Source of the DNA: Candidatus Proelusimicrobium excrementi
GTDB taxonomy: Bacteria > Elusimicrobiota > Elusimicrobia > Elusimicrobiales > Elusimicrobiaceae
Length of the DNA: 64,000 nucleotides
Reading direction: 5' to 3'
NCBI GenBank assembly: GCA_934643455.1
Contig: CAKUBV010000004.1
Span: 62,001-126,000, forward strand
The position numbers were made by a program, and so were the translations under genes. The notes under the pieces are model-generated. The model made no database searches and was not told the origin of the DNA. It saw only the letters and a list, made by a program, of their open reading frames with translations. Shown one piece after another: positions 1-8,082 of the stretch. Within the stretch, counting starts at the first letter, position 1; the number at the start of each line of letters is the position of its first letter.

Positions 1-350
1 TTAAAGCCGTAATTGTCGGCGTCGGGATAAATTTAAGCCAAAAGGAGCTTAATTCCGATAAACCCGCCGTAACTTTGGCGGAATTGGGCGTAAAAGCGGA
101 TGCGGAAGTTTTGCTTAAAGAGATTATTGATAATTTTAACTTTAATTTTGAACTTTTAAAGCGCGATGGTTTTAAAGCTTTAAGAAGTTCTTATAAAGAA
201 GCTTTTTTATACTTGGGCAAGCCTGTTAAAATGCACATTTTTGAGGAAACGGTGCAAGGCACGGCCGAAGATATTGACGCGGAGGGCCGCCTTATTCTGC
301 GACAGGGGGAAACCCTGAGAGTGATAAATATAGGCGATATGGATTTTTAA
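1..350 (+). CDS. birA: Biotin-protein ligase (BirA), C-terminal part; 5' end outside window
   Basis: Open from the window edge in the frame beginning at base 3. It attaches biotin to carrier lysines through biotinyl-AMP. The visible part starts inside the catalytic core at the motif VIVGVGINLS, matching the conserved strand of biotin ligases, and runs into a small C-terminal barrel ending MHIFEETVQGTAEDID...GDMDF. Any N-terminal repressor domain lies outside the window. It sits 19 bp ahead of the decarboxylase subunit genes, one of which carries the biotinylated lysine, so enzyme and substrate are co-transcribed. Identification rests on the core motif plus context; about 115 residues are visible. 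Confidence 0.85.
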   Translation, partial: KAVIVGVGINLSQKELNSDKPAVTLAELGVKADAEVLLKEIIDNFNFNFELLKRDGFKALRSSYKEAFLYLGKPVKMHIFEETVQGTAEDIDAEGRLILRQGETLRVINIGDMDF

Positions 351-369
351 ATTATAAGGAGAATATTCT

Positions 370-609
370 ATGGAAGGAAGCGTTTTTGCCAAAAGCGTAG
401 AGCTTATGGTTGTAGGCATGGGAATGACTTTCACATTCCTTATTATACTTGTTTGTATAATGAAAGTTTTGCAATTTGTGGTGGAAGGCTTTTTAAATAA
501 AGTTTTTCCTCCGGCCCAGCCGGCTGCCTCTGTGGCGGCCCCGGCCGTTTCTGACGACAAAATAAAAATAGCTATAGCTTTGGCGGCGGCCAAGAGCATG
601 GCAAAATAA
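370..609 (+). CDS. oadG: Na+-pumping decarboxylase gamma subunit (OadG-like)
   Basis: A 79-residue protein. One membrane helix at about residues 14-38 (MVVGMGMTFTFLIILVCIMK) is followed by a Pro/Ala linker and a short tail, the usual layout of the small gamma subunit that holds the biotin carboxylase-transfer subunit to the membrane beta subunit. The start has a good AAGGAG site 9-10 nt upstream. OadG proteins are poorly conserved, so the call depends on size, topology and position just before oadA and oadB. The His-rich C-terminus of some OadG proteins, proposed to bind Zn, is absent here. Confidence 0.8.
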   Translation: MEGSVFAKSVELMVVGMGMTFTFLIILVCIMKVLQFVVEGFLNKVFPPAQPAASVAAPAVSDDKIKIAIALAAAKSMAK

Positions 610-640
610 GATTTAAAAACTAAAGGAGACATTGTAAAGT

Positions 641-2437
641 ATGAAGAAAATCAAGTTTATGATTACCGCCTTCAGGGACGGTTTTCAATCGGTATACGGA
701 GCCAGAGTCCTTTCCAAAGACTTTTTGCCTGCGGTGGAAGCCGCAAGAGAAGCCGGCATAAGGCATATTGAATCCGGCGGCGGAGCCACTTTCCAGTCTG
801 CATTTTTTTATAACAACGAAAACGCCTATGACGTTATGGACGCTTTCCGCAAAGCGGCCGGCCCGGAAGCCAACCTTCAAACTTTAGCCCGCGGCGTAAA
901 CGTCGTCGGATTGGATTCCCAGCCCAGCGACATTATCAAACTCCACGCCCAAACCTTTAAAAAACACGGTGTTACCACGATCAGGAACTTTGACGCTTTA
1001 AACGACGTCAATAACCTTATTTACAGCGGCAAATGCATTAAAGAAGCCGGCCTTAAACACGAAGTTACGGTAACAATGATGTCCTTGGCCCCCGGCTGGG
1101 ATAAACACGGTAATGTGCACACCCCGGAATTTTACGCCAAAACCTTACAGAAAATCATAGATTCCGGCATTCCTTTTGACAGCGTCGCTTTTAAAGACGC
1201 TTCCGGCACTTCAACCCCCGCCACGGTAAGGGAAACCATCAAATTGGCCAAAAAGATTTTACCGCCCGAAGTCGAAGTCTGCTTCCACACGCATGAAACC
1301 GGCGGCAACGGCGCAACCTGCTGCTTGGCCGCTTTGGACGGCGGCGCCGACAGATTGGATCTTTCCATGGCGCCCGTTTCCGGCGGCACCTGCCAGACCG
1401 ACATCATCACGATGTGGCACGCTTTAAGAGGTTCCGACTACACCTTGGACATTGACATTGAAAAAATCAAAAAAGTGGAAGACGTATTTAAAGACTGCAT
1501 GAAAGATTACTTCCTCCCGCCAGAGGCCATGAAAGTCGAGCCGACCATTCCGTTCTCTCCTTTGCCGGGCGGCGCGCTTACGGCCAATACCCAAATGTTA
1601 AGGGACAACGGCATCATGGATAAATACGACGAAATTTTCAACGCCATGGGCGAAGCTGTAAGAAAAGGCGGCTTTGGCACTTCCGTAACGCCCGTAAGCC
1701 AGTTCTATTTCCAGCAGGCTTTCAATAACGTAATGTTCGGCCCTTGGAAAAAATTCGCCGAAGGCTACGGCAAAATGGTGCTCGGCTATTTCGGCAAGAC
1801 GCCGGAACCGGCGGATCCCGAAGTGGTACAACTCGCCAGCGAACAGCTCGGCCTTGAACCCACAAAGAAAACCGTTCTTGAAATCAATGACGCCAATCCC
1901 AAAAAAGGCGTAGCCCCCGCCAAAGCTTTGCTTGAGGAAAACAAACTCCCGATAACCGATGAAAATATCTTCATCGCCGCGGCTTGCGGTCAGAAGGGTA
2001 TTACCTTCCTTAAAGGCGAGGCCAAACTCGGTATCAGGAAAGTCGCCGCTAAGAAAGAAGGTTCCGTTTCCGCTTACACCGTAAGCGTCGGCGGTGAGAA
2101 ATTCTCCGTAAAACTTGAAAACGGCAAAGCCATAGTAAACGGCACTTCTTACGATGTCGACATCAAAGAAGGCATTGACGCTTCCGCCCAAACGGAAGTT
2201 AAATCAGCCGCCGCTTCTTCAGGCGCGGGCGCGGAAATCAAAGCTCCGCTTCCGGGTGCGGTTATGAGGCTCTCTTTCCAGGAAGGCGCGGCCGTTAAAA
2301 AAGGCCAGACAGTTTTGGTAATGGAAGCCATGAAAATGGAAACCGAAATCAAAGCCCCGGCCGACGGTAAAATCTCTTATAAAGTAAAAAACGGCGACCA
2401 AGTGCAAACCGGCGCTTTGTTGGCGGTTTTAGGTTAA
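641..2437 (+). CDS. oadA: Biotin-dependent decarboxylase alpha subunit (OadA / pyruvate carboxylase B-like)
   Basis: 598 residues. It transfers CO2 from a 2-oxoacid (oxaloacetate in the best-known family members) to protein-bound biotin. The N-terminal HMGL-like barrel has FRDGFQS near residue 10 (the RDxxQS position), FKDASG with Lys about 185 (the carbamylated-lysine position in transcarboxylases), and a metal-binding HTHETGG near 215-221. A conserved carboxylase region follows, then a biotinyl domain with [13 protein letters not shown] and biotin-accepting Lys about 565. An Ala-rich linker precedes the biotinyl domain. The start has a GGAG site. The N-terminus departs from the common RDAHQSL form, so substrate specificity is uncertain; glutaconyl- or methylmalonyl-type use seems less likely because no acyl-CoA carboxyltransferase is present. 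Confidence 0.88.
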   Translation: MKKIKFMITAFRDGFQSVYGARVLSKDFLPAVEAAREAGIRHIESGGGATFQSAFFYNNENAYDVMDAFRKAAGPEANLQTLARGVNVVGLDSQPSDIIKLHAQTFKKHGVTTIRNFDALNDVNNLIYSGKCIKEAGLKHEVTVTMMSLAPGWDKHGNVHTPEFYAKTLQKIIDSGIPFDSVAFKDASGTSTPATVRETIKLAKKILPPEVEVCFHTHETGGNGATCCLAALDGGADRLDLSMAPVSGGTCQTDIITMWHALRGSDYTLDIDIEKIKKVEDVFKDCMKDYFLPPEAMKVEPTIPFSPLPGGALTANTQMLRDNGIMDKYDEIFNAMGEAVRKGGFGTSVTPVSQFYFQQAFNNVMFGPWKKFAEGYGKMVLGYFGKTPEPADPEVVQLASEQLGLEPTKKTVLEINDANPKKGVAPAKALLEENKLPITDENIFIAAACGQKGITFLKGEAKLGIRKVAAKKEGSVSAYTVSVGGEKFSVKLENGKAIVNGTSYDVDIKEGIDASAQTEVKSAAASSGAGAEIKAPLPGAVMRLSFQEGAAVKKGQTVLVMEAMKMETEIKAPADGKISYKVKNGDQVQTGALLAVLG

Positions 2438-2447
2438 GGAGAAAACA

Positions 2448-3641
2448 ATGGCAGATATAATACAGTCTTTCTCCAATTTATGGCTGACGACCGGGCTTTA
2501 CAATATAACCATGGGCCAGTGCCTGATGATACTGATTTGTCTGTTCATCCTTTGGCTCGGTATTGTAAAGCAGTTTGAGCCTTTGCTCTTGATTCCTATC
2601 GGTTTCGGCGGGCTTCTTTCCAATATCCCGGTAGCCGGGATAGCGGCTTTGTCCGTCAGCACGGTTGACCCCAGCGGCGTAGTAAGCACCGCTTTCGGCG
2701 GTTTCTTGGGGCAGGTATACGGATTCGGTATAGAATCGGGCCTTTTCCCGCTGCTGATATTTATGGGCGTGGGCGCTATGACGGACTTCGGCCCGCTTAT
2801 AGCCAACCCCAGAACCGCTTTGCTCGGCGCGGCCGCTCAGTTCGGTATATTCTTTACCATATTCGGTGCGTTGATGCTCGGCAATGTTATACCTGATTTG
2901 ACTTTCTCCGTAAAAGAGGCGGCCTCAATCGGTATAATCGGCGGCGCGGACGGCCCTACGGCCATATTCCTTACGTCCAAGCTTGCGCCGGAACTTTTAG
3001 GCGCAATAGCCGTGGCGGCTTATTCTTATATGGCTTTGGTGCCTATAATCCAGCCCCCGATAATGAAGCTTCTTACCACGGAAAAGGAAAGAAAAATAGA
3101 AATGAAGCAGCTTCGCCACGTTTCCAAGAGGGAAAAAATCCTCTTCCCGCTGGTGGTGCTTTTGCTCTGCGTGCTTTTGATCCCGGATGCCACTCCGCTT
3201 ATCGGTATGCTTATGTTCGGCAACTTGATTAAAGAATGCGGCGTAGCCGACAGGCTCAGCAAAACCGCCCAGAACGAGCTTATCAACATAGTTACGATTC
3301 TGCTCGGTTTGGCGGTAGGCTCCAAGCTCGCTTCCGAAAAGTTCCTGCAGTTTAAGACCATAGCTATCGTAATTCTCGGTTTGATAGCTTTCTGCGTCGG
3401 TACGGCTTCAGGCGTAATTTTGGCCAAGATTATGAATATCTTTTCCAAGAACAAAATCAACCCGCTTATCGGTTCCGCCGGCGTTTCCGCGGTTCCTATG
3501 GCGGCGCGCGTATCCAATAAAGTCGGTCAGGAATATAACCCCAGCAACTTCCTGCTGATGCACGCCATGGGCCCGAACGTGGCCGGCGTAATCGGCTCGG
3601 CCGTTGTCGCGGGCATTTTGCTTGCCATGTTGGGTAAATAG
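2448..3641 (+). CDS. oadB: Na+-pumping decarboxylase beta subunit (OadB)
   Basis: A 397-residue polytopic membrane protein that decarboxylates carboxybiotin and drives Na+ export. It has about ten hydrophobic segments and the family signature [10 protein letters not shown] in the central re-entrant region. A later segment, [20 protein letters not shown], is also typical of the family. It starts 10 bp after oadA with an AAGGAG site and ends the operon at a strong hairpin terminator. Together with the three genes upstream it forms a complete oadG-A-B set, which suggests that decarboxylation energy is stored as a sodium gradient. Confidence 0.93.
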   Translation: MADIIQSFSNLWLTTGLYNITMGQCLMILICLFILWLGIVKQFEPLLLIPIGFGGLLSNIPVAGIAALSVSTVDPSGVVSTAFGGFLGQVYGFGIESGLFPLLIFMGVGAMTDFGPLIANPRTALLGAAAQFGIFFTIFGALMLGNVIPDLTFSVKEAASIGIIGGADGPTAIFLTSKLAPELLGAIAVAAYSYMALVPIIQPPIMKLLTTEKERKIEMKQLRHVSKREKILFPLVVLLLCVLLIPDATPLIGMLMFGNLIKECGVADRLSKTAQNELINIVTILLGLAVGSKLASEKFLQFKTIAIVILGLIAFCVGTASGVILAKIMNIFSKNKINPLIGSAGVSAVPMAARVSNKVGQEYNPSNFLLMHAMGPNVAGVIGSAVVAGILLAMLGK

Positions 3642-3654
3642 CCGTTAAGTTTTT

Positions 3655-3692
3655 AAAGCCCCCGGGGACTTACGTTCCCGGGGGCTTTTTGT
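3655..3692 (+). terminator. Rho-independent terminator of the oad operon
   Basis: A GC-rich stem AAGCCCCCGGG / CCCGGGGGCTT is followed by TTTTTG. It lies 14 bp after the oadB stop. Confidence 0.9.
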
Positions 3693-3758
3693 TTACGGCG
3701 GATATCCGCCAAATGGCCCGGGGAAAGGGGGATTTTAATATTAAATTATCTCTAAAAA

Positions 3759-3767
3759 TGCTATGAT
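3759..3767 (+). promoter_or_regulatory. Extended -10 promoter of thrC
   Basis: TGC TATGAT ends 9 nt before the thrC ATG. There is no Shine-Dalgarno between them, so the message would be leaderless or nearly so. No convincing -35 box is visible, which fits an extended -10 promoter. Confidence 0.55.
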
Positions 3768-3776
3768 TTTATAAAT

Positions 3777-5018
3777 ATGAAAAAGATTTTAAACTTGCAG
3801 TGTGTTAACTGCGGAAAAGAATATAAAACAAGGGATTCGGACTATATCTGCAATTCCTGCGGCGGCACGCTGGAAGTTAATTATGATTATAAATTGATTA
3901 AAAAGCGTTTGGATTATGACGTTTTGGAAAGCAACACCTCTTACAATATGTGGCGTTATATAGATTTGCTTCCGATAGACGATCATGACGATATTCCGCC
4001 CGTACAGCTTGGCTGGACTCCGCTTTACAAAGCCGACGAGCTTGCGGAAAGATTGGGCATATCTCAGCTTTTTATCAAGGACGAAGGGCGCAATCCCACC
4101 GGGTCCATAAAGGACAGGGGCAGCGCGGTCGCCGTCGCCAGGGCTTTGGAAGTCGGCGCGAAGGTGATTACCGACGCCTCCAGCGGCAACGCTAGTGATT
4201 CTTTGGCGTGCCTTACGTCCAATTTGAAAATTAAGACGGTAATATTTGCCCCCAAGAATACGCCCGAGCCCAAACTTGTTCAGCTTTACGTATACGGCGC
4301 GGACGTAATAAGGGTGGACGGCGATTATGACGAAGCTTTTGAACTGTGCCGTTCCGCCAGCGAGAAATTCGGCTGGTATAACCGCGCGGCCGGATATAAT
4401 CCTTACGGAAGGGAAGGCAAAAAAACCTGCGCTTTTGAAATTTGCGAGCAGCTTCACTGGGAAGCCCCGGATAAAGTTATCGTCGCCGCGGGCGACGGCA
4501 CCATCGTATGCGGAATGTGGAGGGGCTTTAAAGATTTTAATAAATTGGGCATCATAGAGAAGATGCCGCAAATGATAGCGGTTCAGGCGGAAGGCAGCGC
4601 GGCCATTACAAACGCGTGGAAAAACGGAGCGGAACTTTCTTCCGTGCAGGCCAATACCGTGGCCGACAGTATTTCCGTAAATTATCCGCGCGACGGTTAC
4701 CTGGCTTTGCAGGCTCTTAAAGAATCCAACGGTATGGCCATAACGGTAAGCGACGCGGAGATACTTTCAGCCATTCCGGAACTCGCAAGAGAATCAGGCG
4801 TTTTTGCAGAGCCCGGCGGCGCGGCCACTTACGCGGGGCTTAAAAAGCTTGTAGCGCAGGGAGTAATACAAAAAGACGAGTCCGTAGCTATAGTGGTCGG
4901 CGGAAACGGGCTTAAAGACATAAGCGCGGCTGCGAAATCGATAGAGATTTCTCACGGTTTCGTAAAGCCGTCTTTGGAAGAAATAATTAAACTTGGGATT
5001 TTAAAACCGGGAGATTAA
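3777..5018 (+). CDS. thrC: Threonine synthase
   Basis: 413 residues. It converts O-phosphohomoserine to threonine with PLP. The N-terminus has a rubredoxin-like zinc knuckle (CVNCGKEY ... CNSCGG, residues 9-27), seen in many threonine synthases. The PLP lysine lies in TGSIKDRGS (about residue 112), a Ser/Asn-rich loop follows in DASSGNASDS, and a Gly-rich phosphate loop (VVAAGDGT) lies further on. No Shine-Dalgarno precedes the ATG. The gene stands alone after the oad terminator, and the DUF4912 gene follows 12 bp downstream, so the three genes to 7564 probably form one transcript. Confidence 0.93.
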   Translation: MKKILNLQCVNCGKEYKTRDSDYICNSCGGTLEVNYDYKLIKKRLDYDVLESNTSYNMWRYIDLLPIDDHDDIPPVQLGWTPLYKADELAERLGISQLFIKDEGRNPTGSIKDRGSAVAVARALEVGAKVITDASSGNASDSLACLTSNLKIKTVIFAPKNTPEPKLVQLYVYGADVIRVDGDYDEAFELCRSASEKFGWYNRAAGYNPYGREGKKTCAFEICEQLHWEAPDKVIVAAGDGTIVCGMWRGFKDFNKLGIIEKMPQMIAVQAEGSAAITNAWKNGAELSSVQANTVADSISVNYPRDGYLALQALKESNGMAITVSDAEILSAIPELARESGVFAEPGGAATYAGLKKLVAQGVIQKDESVAIVVGGNGLKDISAAAKSIEISHGFVKPSLEEIIKLGILKPGD

Positions 5019-5030
5019 GGGGAGATTGTT

Positions 5031-5933
5031 ATGGAAGAAAAACTTTCGTCGACAGCGGCGATAAAAATAGAGCAGAATTCGGTTAAAGAGGCCCAATATG
5101 ATTTGCCTCAAAGCTATGGCAAAACGGAATCGTTCCTTTTGCCCAAAGATCCTAACTGGATGTTCCTTTTTTGGGATATAATAAAAGAAACTTACGAATA
5201 TATCATGGGCGAAAGAGGCCGCGATATTTTTGATAAATCAAGAAGCGTAATCCGCGTTTACGATATTACCGGCGTAGTCGGTTTTGACGGTTCGAATTCA
5301 AATTCTTATTTTGATATTCCGATAGTGCTTGACGCCAGAAGCTGGTACATCAACGTGCCCATAGGCGTAAAGAAATATATTTGCGACGTCGGCATTATAA
5401 CGCCGGAAGGCGAATTTGTACTTTTAACGCGCAGCAACAGTACGACGACGCCCCCGGGAAGAATGTCCGACGTTGTCGACGATAAATGGATGATGGTTGA
5501 AGGCGAATATGAAAAGCTGGTAAAAATGTCCGGCGTGGAAATGTTCGGCTCTTTAAGCGGCGCAAGCGAGAAGCTTCAAAATATTCTCCAGCAGCGCTGG
5601 AAAATGTTCGGCATAGACGTCAATTCCTTGCCGACTTCAAATATGTCCTCTTGGGGATCTGCCCATTTGGCCGTACCCGCGCCGGAAGCCGAAACGGACG
5701 AAGACATTTGGCTTAAAGCCGACTGCGAACTTATCGTCTACGGCCAGGCCAGCAAAAACGCAAAAGTTTTAATAGGCGGCAAGGAAATTCAGCTCGGCCC
5801 GGACGGCACGTTCTCTTTAAGGTATTCTTTGCAGGACGGACAAGTCGTCATACCGATAAAGGCGCATCATCATACCAAAACAGAAAAACAAAGAGCGATT
5901 ACCATTAAAGCCGAAAGACAAAAGGAGGCCTAA
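5031..5933 (+). CDS. DUF4912 family protein
   Basis: 300 residues, no signal peptide or membrane segment. An N-terminal region with ESFLLPKDPNWMFLFWDI matches the DUF4912 pattern (a Pro-rich, Trp-rich beta domain). It also carries PIVLDARSWYINVPIGVKKY and a C-terminal beta domain with GQASKNAKVLIGGKEIQLG, which looks like an Ig-fold appendage. Biochemical function is unknown. It ends 2 bp before a GH57 gene whose ribosome site (AAGGAGG) lies inside its last codons, so the two are translationally coupled. A carbohydrate-binding or polysaccharide-linked role is an inference from that pairing. Confidence 0.78.
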   Translation: MEEKLSSTAAIKIEQNSVKEAQYDLPQSYGKTESFLLPKDPNWMFLFWDIIKETYEYIMGERGRDIFDKSRSVIRVYDITGVVGFDGSNSNSYFDIPIVLDARSWYINVPIGVKKYICDVGIITPEGEFVLLTRSNSTTTPPGRMSDVVDDKWMMVEGEYEKLVKMSGVEMFGSLSGASEKLQNILQQRWKMFGIDVNSLPTSNMSSWGSAHLAVPAPEAETDEDIWLKADCELIVYGQASKNAKVLIGGKEIQLGPDGTFSLRYSLQDGQVVIPIKAHHHTKTEKQRAITIKAERQKEA

Positions 5934-5935
5934 TA

Positions 5936-7564
5936 ATGCAGCAGGAAAAAGGATATCTTTCTTTAGTTTTACACGCCCATTTGCCCTTCATCAGGCACCC
6001 GGAATACCCGGACTTTTTGGAAGAAGATTGGTTCTATGAAGCCATGGTGGAAACTTACCTTCCGCTTTTGGACGTTTACGAAAGGCTTACCGCCGAAGGA
6101 GTCGACTTTAGGATTACAATGTCCTTAACGCCGCCTTTGTGCGCCATGATGTCGGACGAGCTCCTTATCAGCCGTTTCAGACATTATTTAAACCAGCGCA
6201 TAGAACTTTCCGAAAAGGAACTCAGCCGCACGGCCAATACGGAATTTGCTTACGTAGCGCAGATGTATAATCAAAAATTCAAACGCTACAGAGAATTGTT
6301 TGAAGATTATTATCACGGCCAGATTTTGCAGGGCTTTAAAAAATTTCAGGATATGGGCAAGCTGGAAATCATCACTTGCTGTGCCACTCACGGCTATTTG
6401 CCTTTGCAGGTGCACAGGGAAAGCGTCCGCGCCCAAATCAAAATCGCGGCGGAAGATTACAGAAAGAGATTTGACAGAAACCCGCGCGGCATTTGGCTTG
6501 CCGAATGCGCTTATAACCCGGGCGACGATATATTCCTTAAAGAGCAGGGTATAAGGTTTTTCTTTATGGAATCGCACGGCGTTATGCACGGCACGCCCAG
6601 GCCGAAATACGGCATTTACGCGCCGGTTTATACGCCCAACGGCGTAGCGGCTTTCTCCAGAGATATGGAATCGGCCCAGCAGGTTTGGAGCGCGGAAAGC
6701 GGTTATCCGGGCGATCCCAACTACCGCGAATTTTACCGCGACTTGGGCTATGATTTGGATTACGACTATATTAAGCCCTATCTCCATTCCGACGGCGTAA
6801 GACGCAATATCGGTATGAAGTACCATAAAATAACCGGTAAAGTTTCCTTAAACCAAAAGCAACCTTATTATCCCGGCGACGCCAGGGAAGTCGCCGCGAC
6901 TCACGCCGGCAACTTTATGTTCAACCGTCAAAAACAGCTTGAATATCTTTCTTCCGTAATTACGGACAGAAAGCCTTTAATCGTTTCCATGTACGACGCC
7001 GAACTTTACGGCCATTGGTGGTATGAAGGTATAGACTTCCTCTATTTCCTGTTTAAGAAAATCCATTACGACCAAAAAGACATCAAACTGATAACACCGC
7101 TTGAGTATTTGGAAAAATACCCGGTCAATCAGGTGGTGCAGCCTTCAATGTCTTCTTGGGGCGATAAGGGATATCATGACGTTTGGCTTAACAGCGGCAA
7201 TGACTGGATTTACAGACACCTTGTAAAAGCCGCCGAACGTATGGTTGAGCTTGCAAACCGTTTCCCCAACGCCGACGGCGTTTTGAGAAGGGCTTTAAAC
7301 CAAGCCGCGCGCGAGTTGGTTTTAATGCAGTCTTCCGACTGGGCTTTCTTAATGACCGTCGGAACCGCGAAGGAATATTCAACCAAGCGCACCAAAGACC
7401 ATGTAAAGCGTTTCATAGCCATATACGACATGATTATGGGCAACCGCATTGACGAGGGCTTTATTTGGGATTTGGAGCAGAAGGATAATATCTTCCCGGA
7501 TATAGACTACCGTTCTTACGCTTCAAGCGACGCTCAGGCCGTCGAAAGCGCAAAAGCGGCTTAA
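5936..7564 (+). CDS. GH57 glycosidase, 1,4-alpha-glucan branching enzyme type (DUF1957)
   Basis: 542 residues. The N-terminus carries SLVLHAHLPFIRHPEYPDF, the first conserved GH57 strand with its HxH-like pair. The nucleophile region is GIWLAECAYNPG (Glu) and the acid region is SMYDAELYGHWWYEG (Asp and the HWWYEG stretch typical of GH57 branching enzymes). A C-terminal helical DUF1957-like domain follows (WAFLMTVGTAKEYSTKRTKDH). It probably introduces alpha-1,6 branches into glycogen. A glycogen synthase gene lies in the same window at 43846, so a glycogen pathway is plausible. Amylase activity cannot be excluded from sequence alone. Confidence 0.88.
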   Translation: MQQEKGYLSLVLHAHLPFIRHPEYPDFLEEDWFYEAMVETYLPLLDVYERLTAEGVDFRITMSLTPPLCAMMSDELLISRFRHYLNQRIELSEKELSRTANTEFAYVAQMYNQKFKRYRELFEDYYHGQILQGFKKFQDMGKLEIITCCATHGYLPLQVHRESVRAQIKIAAEDYRKRFDRNPRGIWLAECAYNPGDDIFLKEQGIRFFFMESHGVMHGTPRPKYGIYAPVYTPNGVAAFSRDMESAQQVWSAESGYPGDPNYREFYRDLGYDLDYDYIKPYLHSDGVRRNIGMKYHKITGKVSLNQKQPYYPGDAREVAATHAGNFMFNRQKQLEYLSSVITDRKPLIVSMYDAELYGHWWYEGIDFLYFLFKKIHYDQKDIKLITPLEYLEKYPVNQVVQPSMSSWGDKGYHDVWLNSGNDWIYRHLVKAAERMVELANRFPNADGVLRRALNQAARELVLMQSSDWAFLMTVGTAKEYSTKRTKDHVKRFIAIYDMIMGNRIDEGFIWDLEQKDNIFPDIDYRSYASSDAQAVESAKAA

Positions 7565-7582
7565 AAGAGTTTGTTTTAACGC

Positions 7583-7612
7583 AAAAACCCCGGCTGATCC
7601 CGGGGTTTTTTA
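7583..7612 (+). terminator. Rho-independent terminator after the GH57 gene
   Basis: AAAACCCCGG / CCGGGGTTTT stem with a 5-nt loop and a T run, 19 bp after the stop codon. Confidence 0.88.
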
Positions 7613-7654
7613 ATTGTAAATCCAACTCTCACAGCCCCGCCGTGGAAGATTTGC

Positions 7655-7692
7655 GTAAAAAGAAACCCCGGGGCAAACCCGGGGCGTTTTAT
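7655..7692 (-). terminator. Rho-independent terminator for the minus-strand 89-residue gene
   Basis: Read on the minus strand: GCCCCGGG, loop TTTG, then CCCCGGGG and TTTCTTTTT. It lies about 50 bp downstream of the small gene's stop codon and faces the plus-strand terminator. Confidence 0.8.
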
Positions 7693-7741
7693 ATTTTCGG
7701 AGATTTAATCCCGCAAATTGTGCCCGGCCTTAAGGCGGCGC

Positions 7742-8011
7742 CTATTTGTCGGGATAGAAATAAATTTCAAGTTGGCGGAAATGTATGCCCGCGGCTTCGA
7801 TTTTGGCTTGGGTAATATCCCAATATTTTGTGTTCAGCATTTTGGCGAGTTCTTCATTGTTTATTTTAAGAGCAAGGCAAATTATATCGCCGCTGTAATC
7901 TTTTTGTTTTGCTACTTTCGGGTTATTGGTATCGCCCAAATAGGTGCCGAAAGATTTAAAGGAATGTCCGTTATAAATAAATTCGTAATTGCAAAGAATT
8001 TTCCTTAGCAT
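7742..8011 (-). CDS. Small hypothetical protein, 89 residues
   Basis: I do not recognise this protein. It is a short soluble polypeptide rich in Asn, Lys, Tyr and Ile, with no signal peptide or membrane helix, ending FRQLEIYFYPDK. An AGGGA ribosome site sits 7 nt before the ATG and a clear terminator lies downstream, so it is probably a real single gene. It is more AT-rich than its neighbours, which may mean recent acquisition or fast evolution. It is close to the recG 3' end but separated by about 70 bp. Confidence 0.6.
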   Translation of the reverse strand: MLRKILCNYEFIYNGHSFKSFGTYLGDTNNPKVAKQKDYSGDIICLALKINNEELAKMLNTKYWDITQAKIEAAGIHFRQLEIYFYPDK

Positions 8012-8082
8012 ATTTAATCCCTTGATAAATTGAGTGTGTTTGTTGATAGTTTATAATGTTTTAACGGCGGTTTCAAGTTTTA

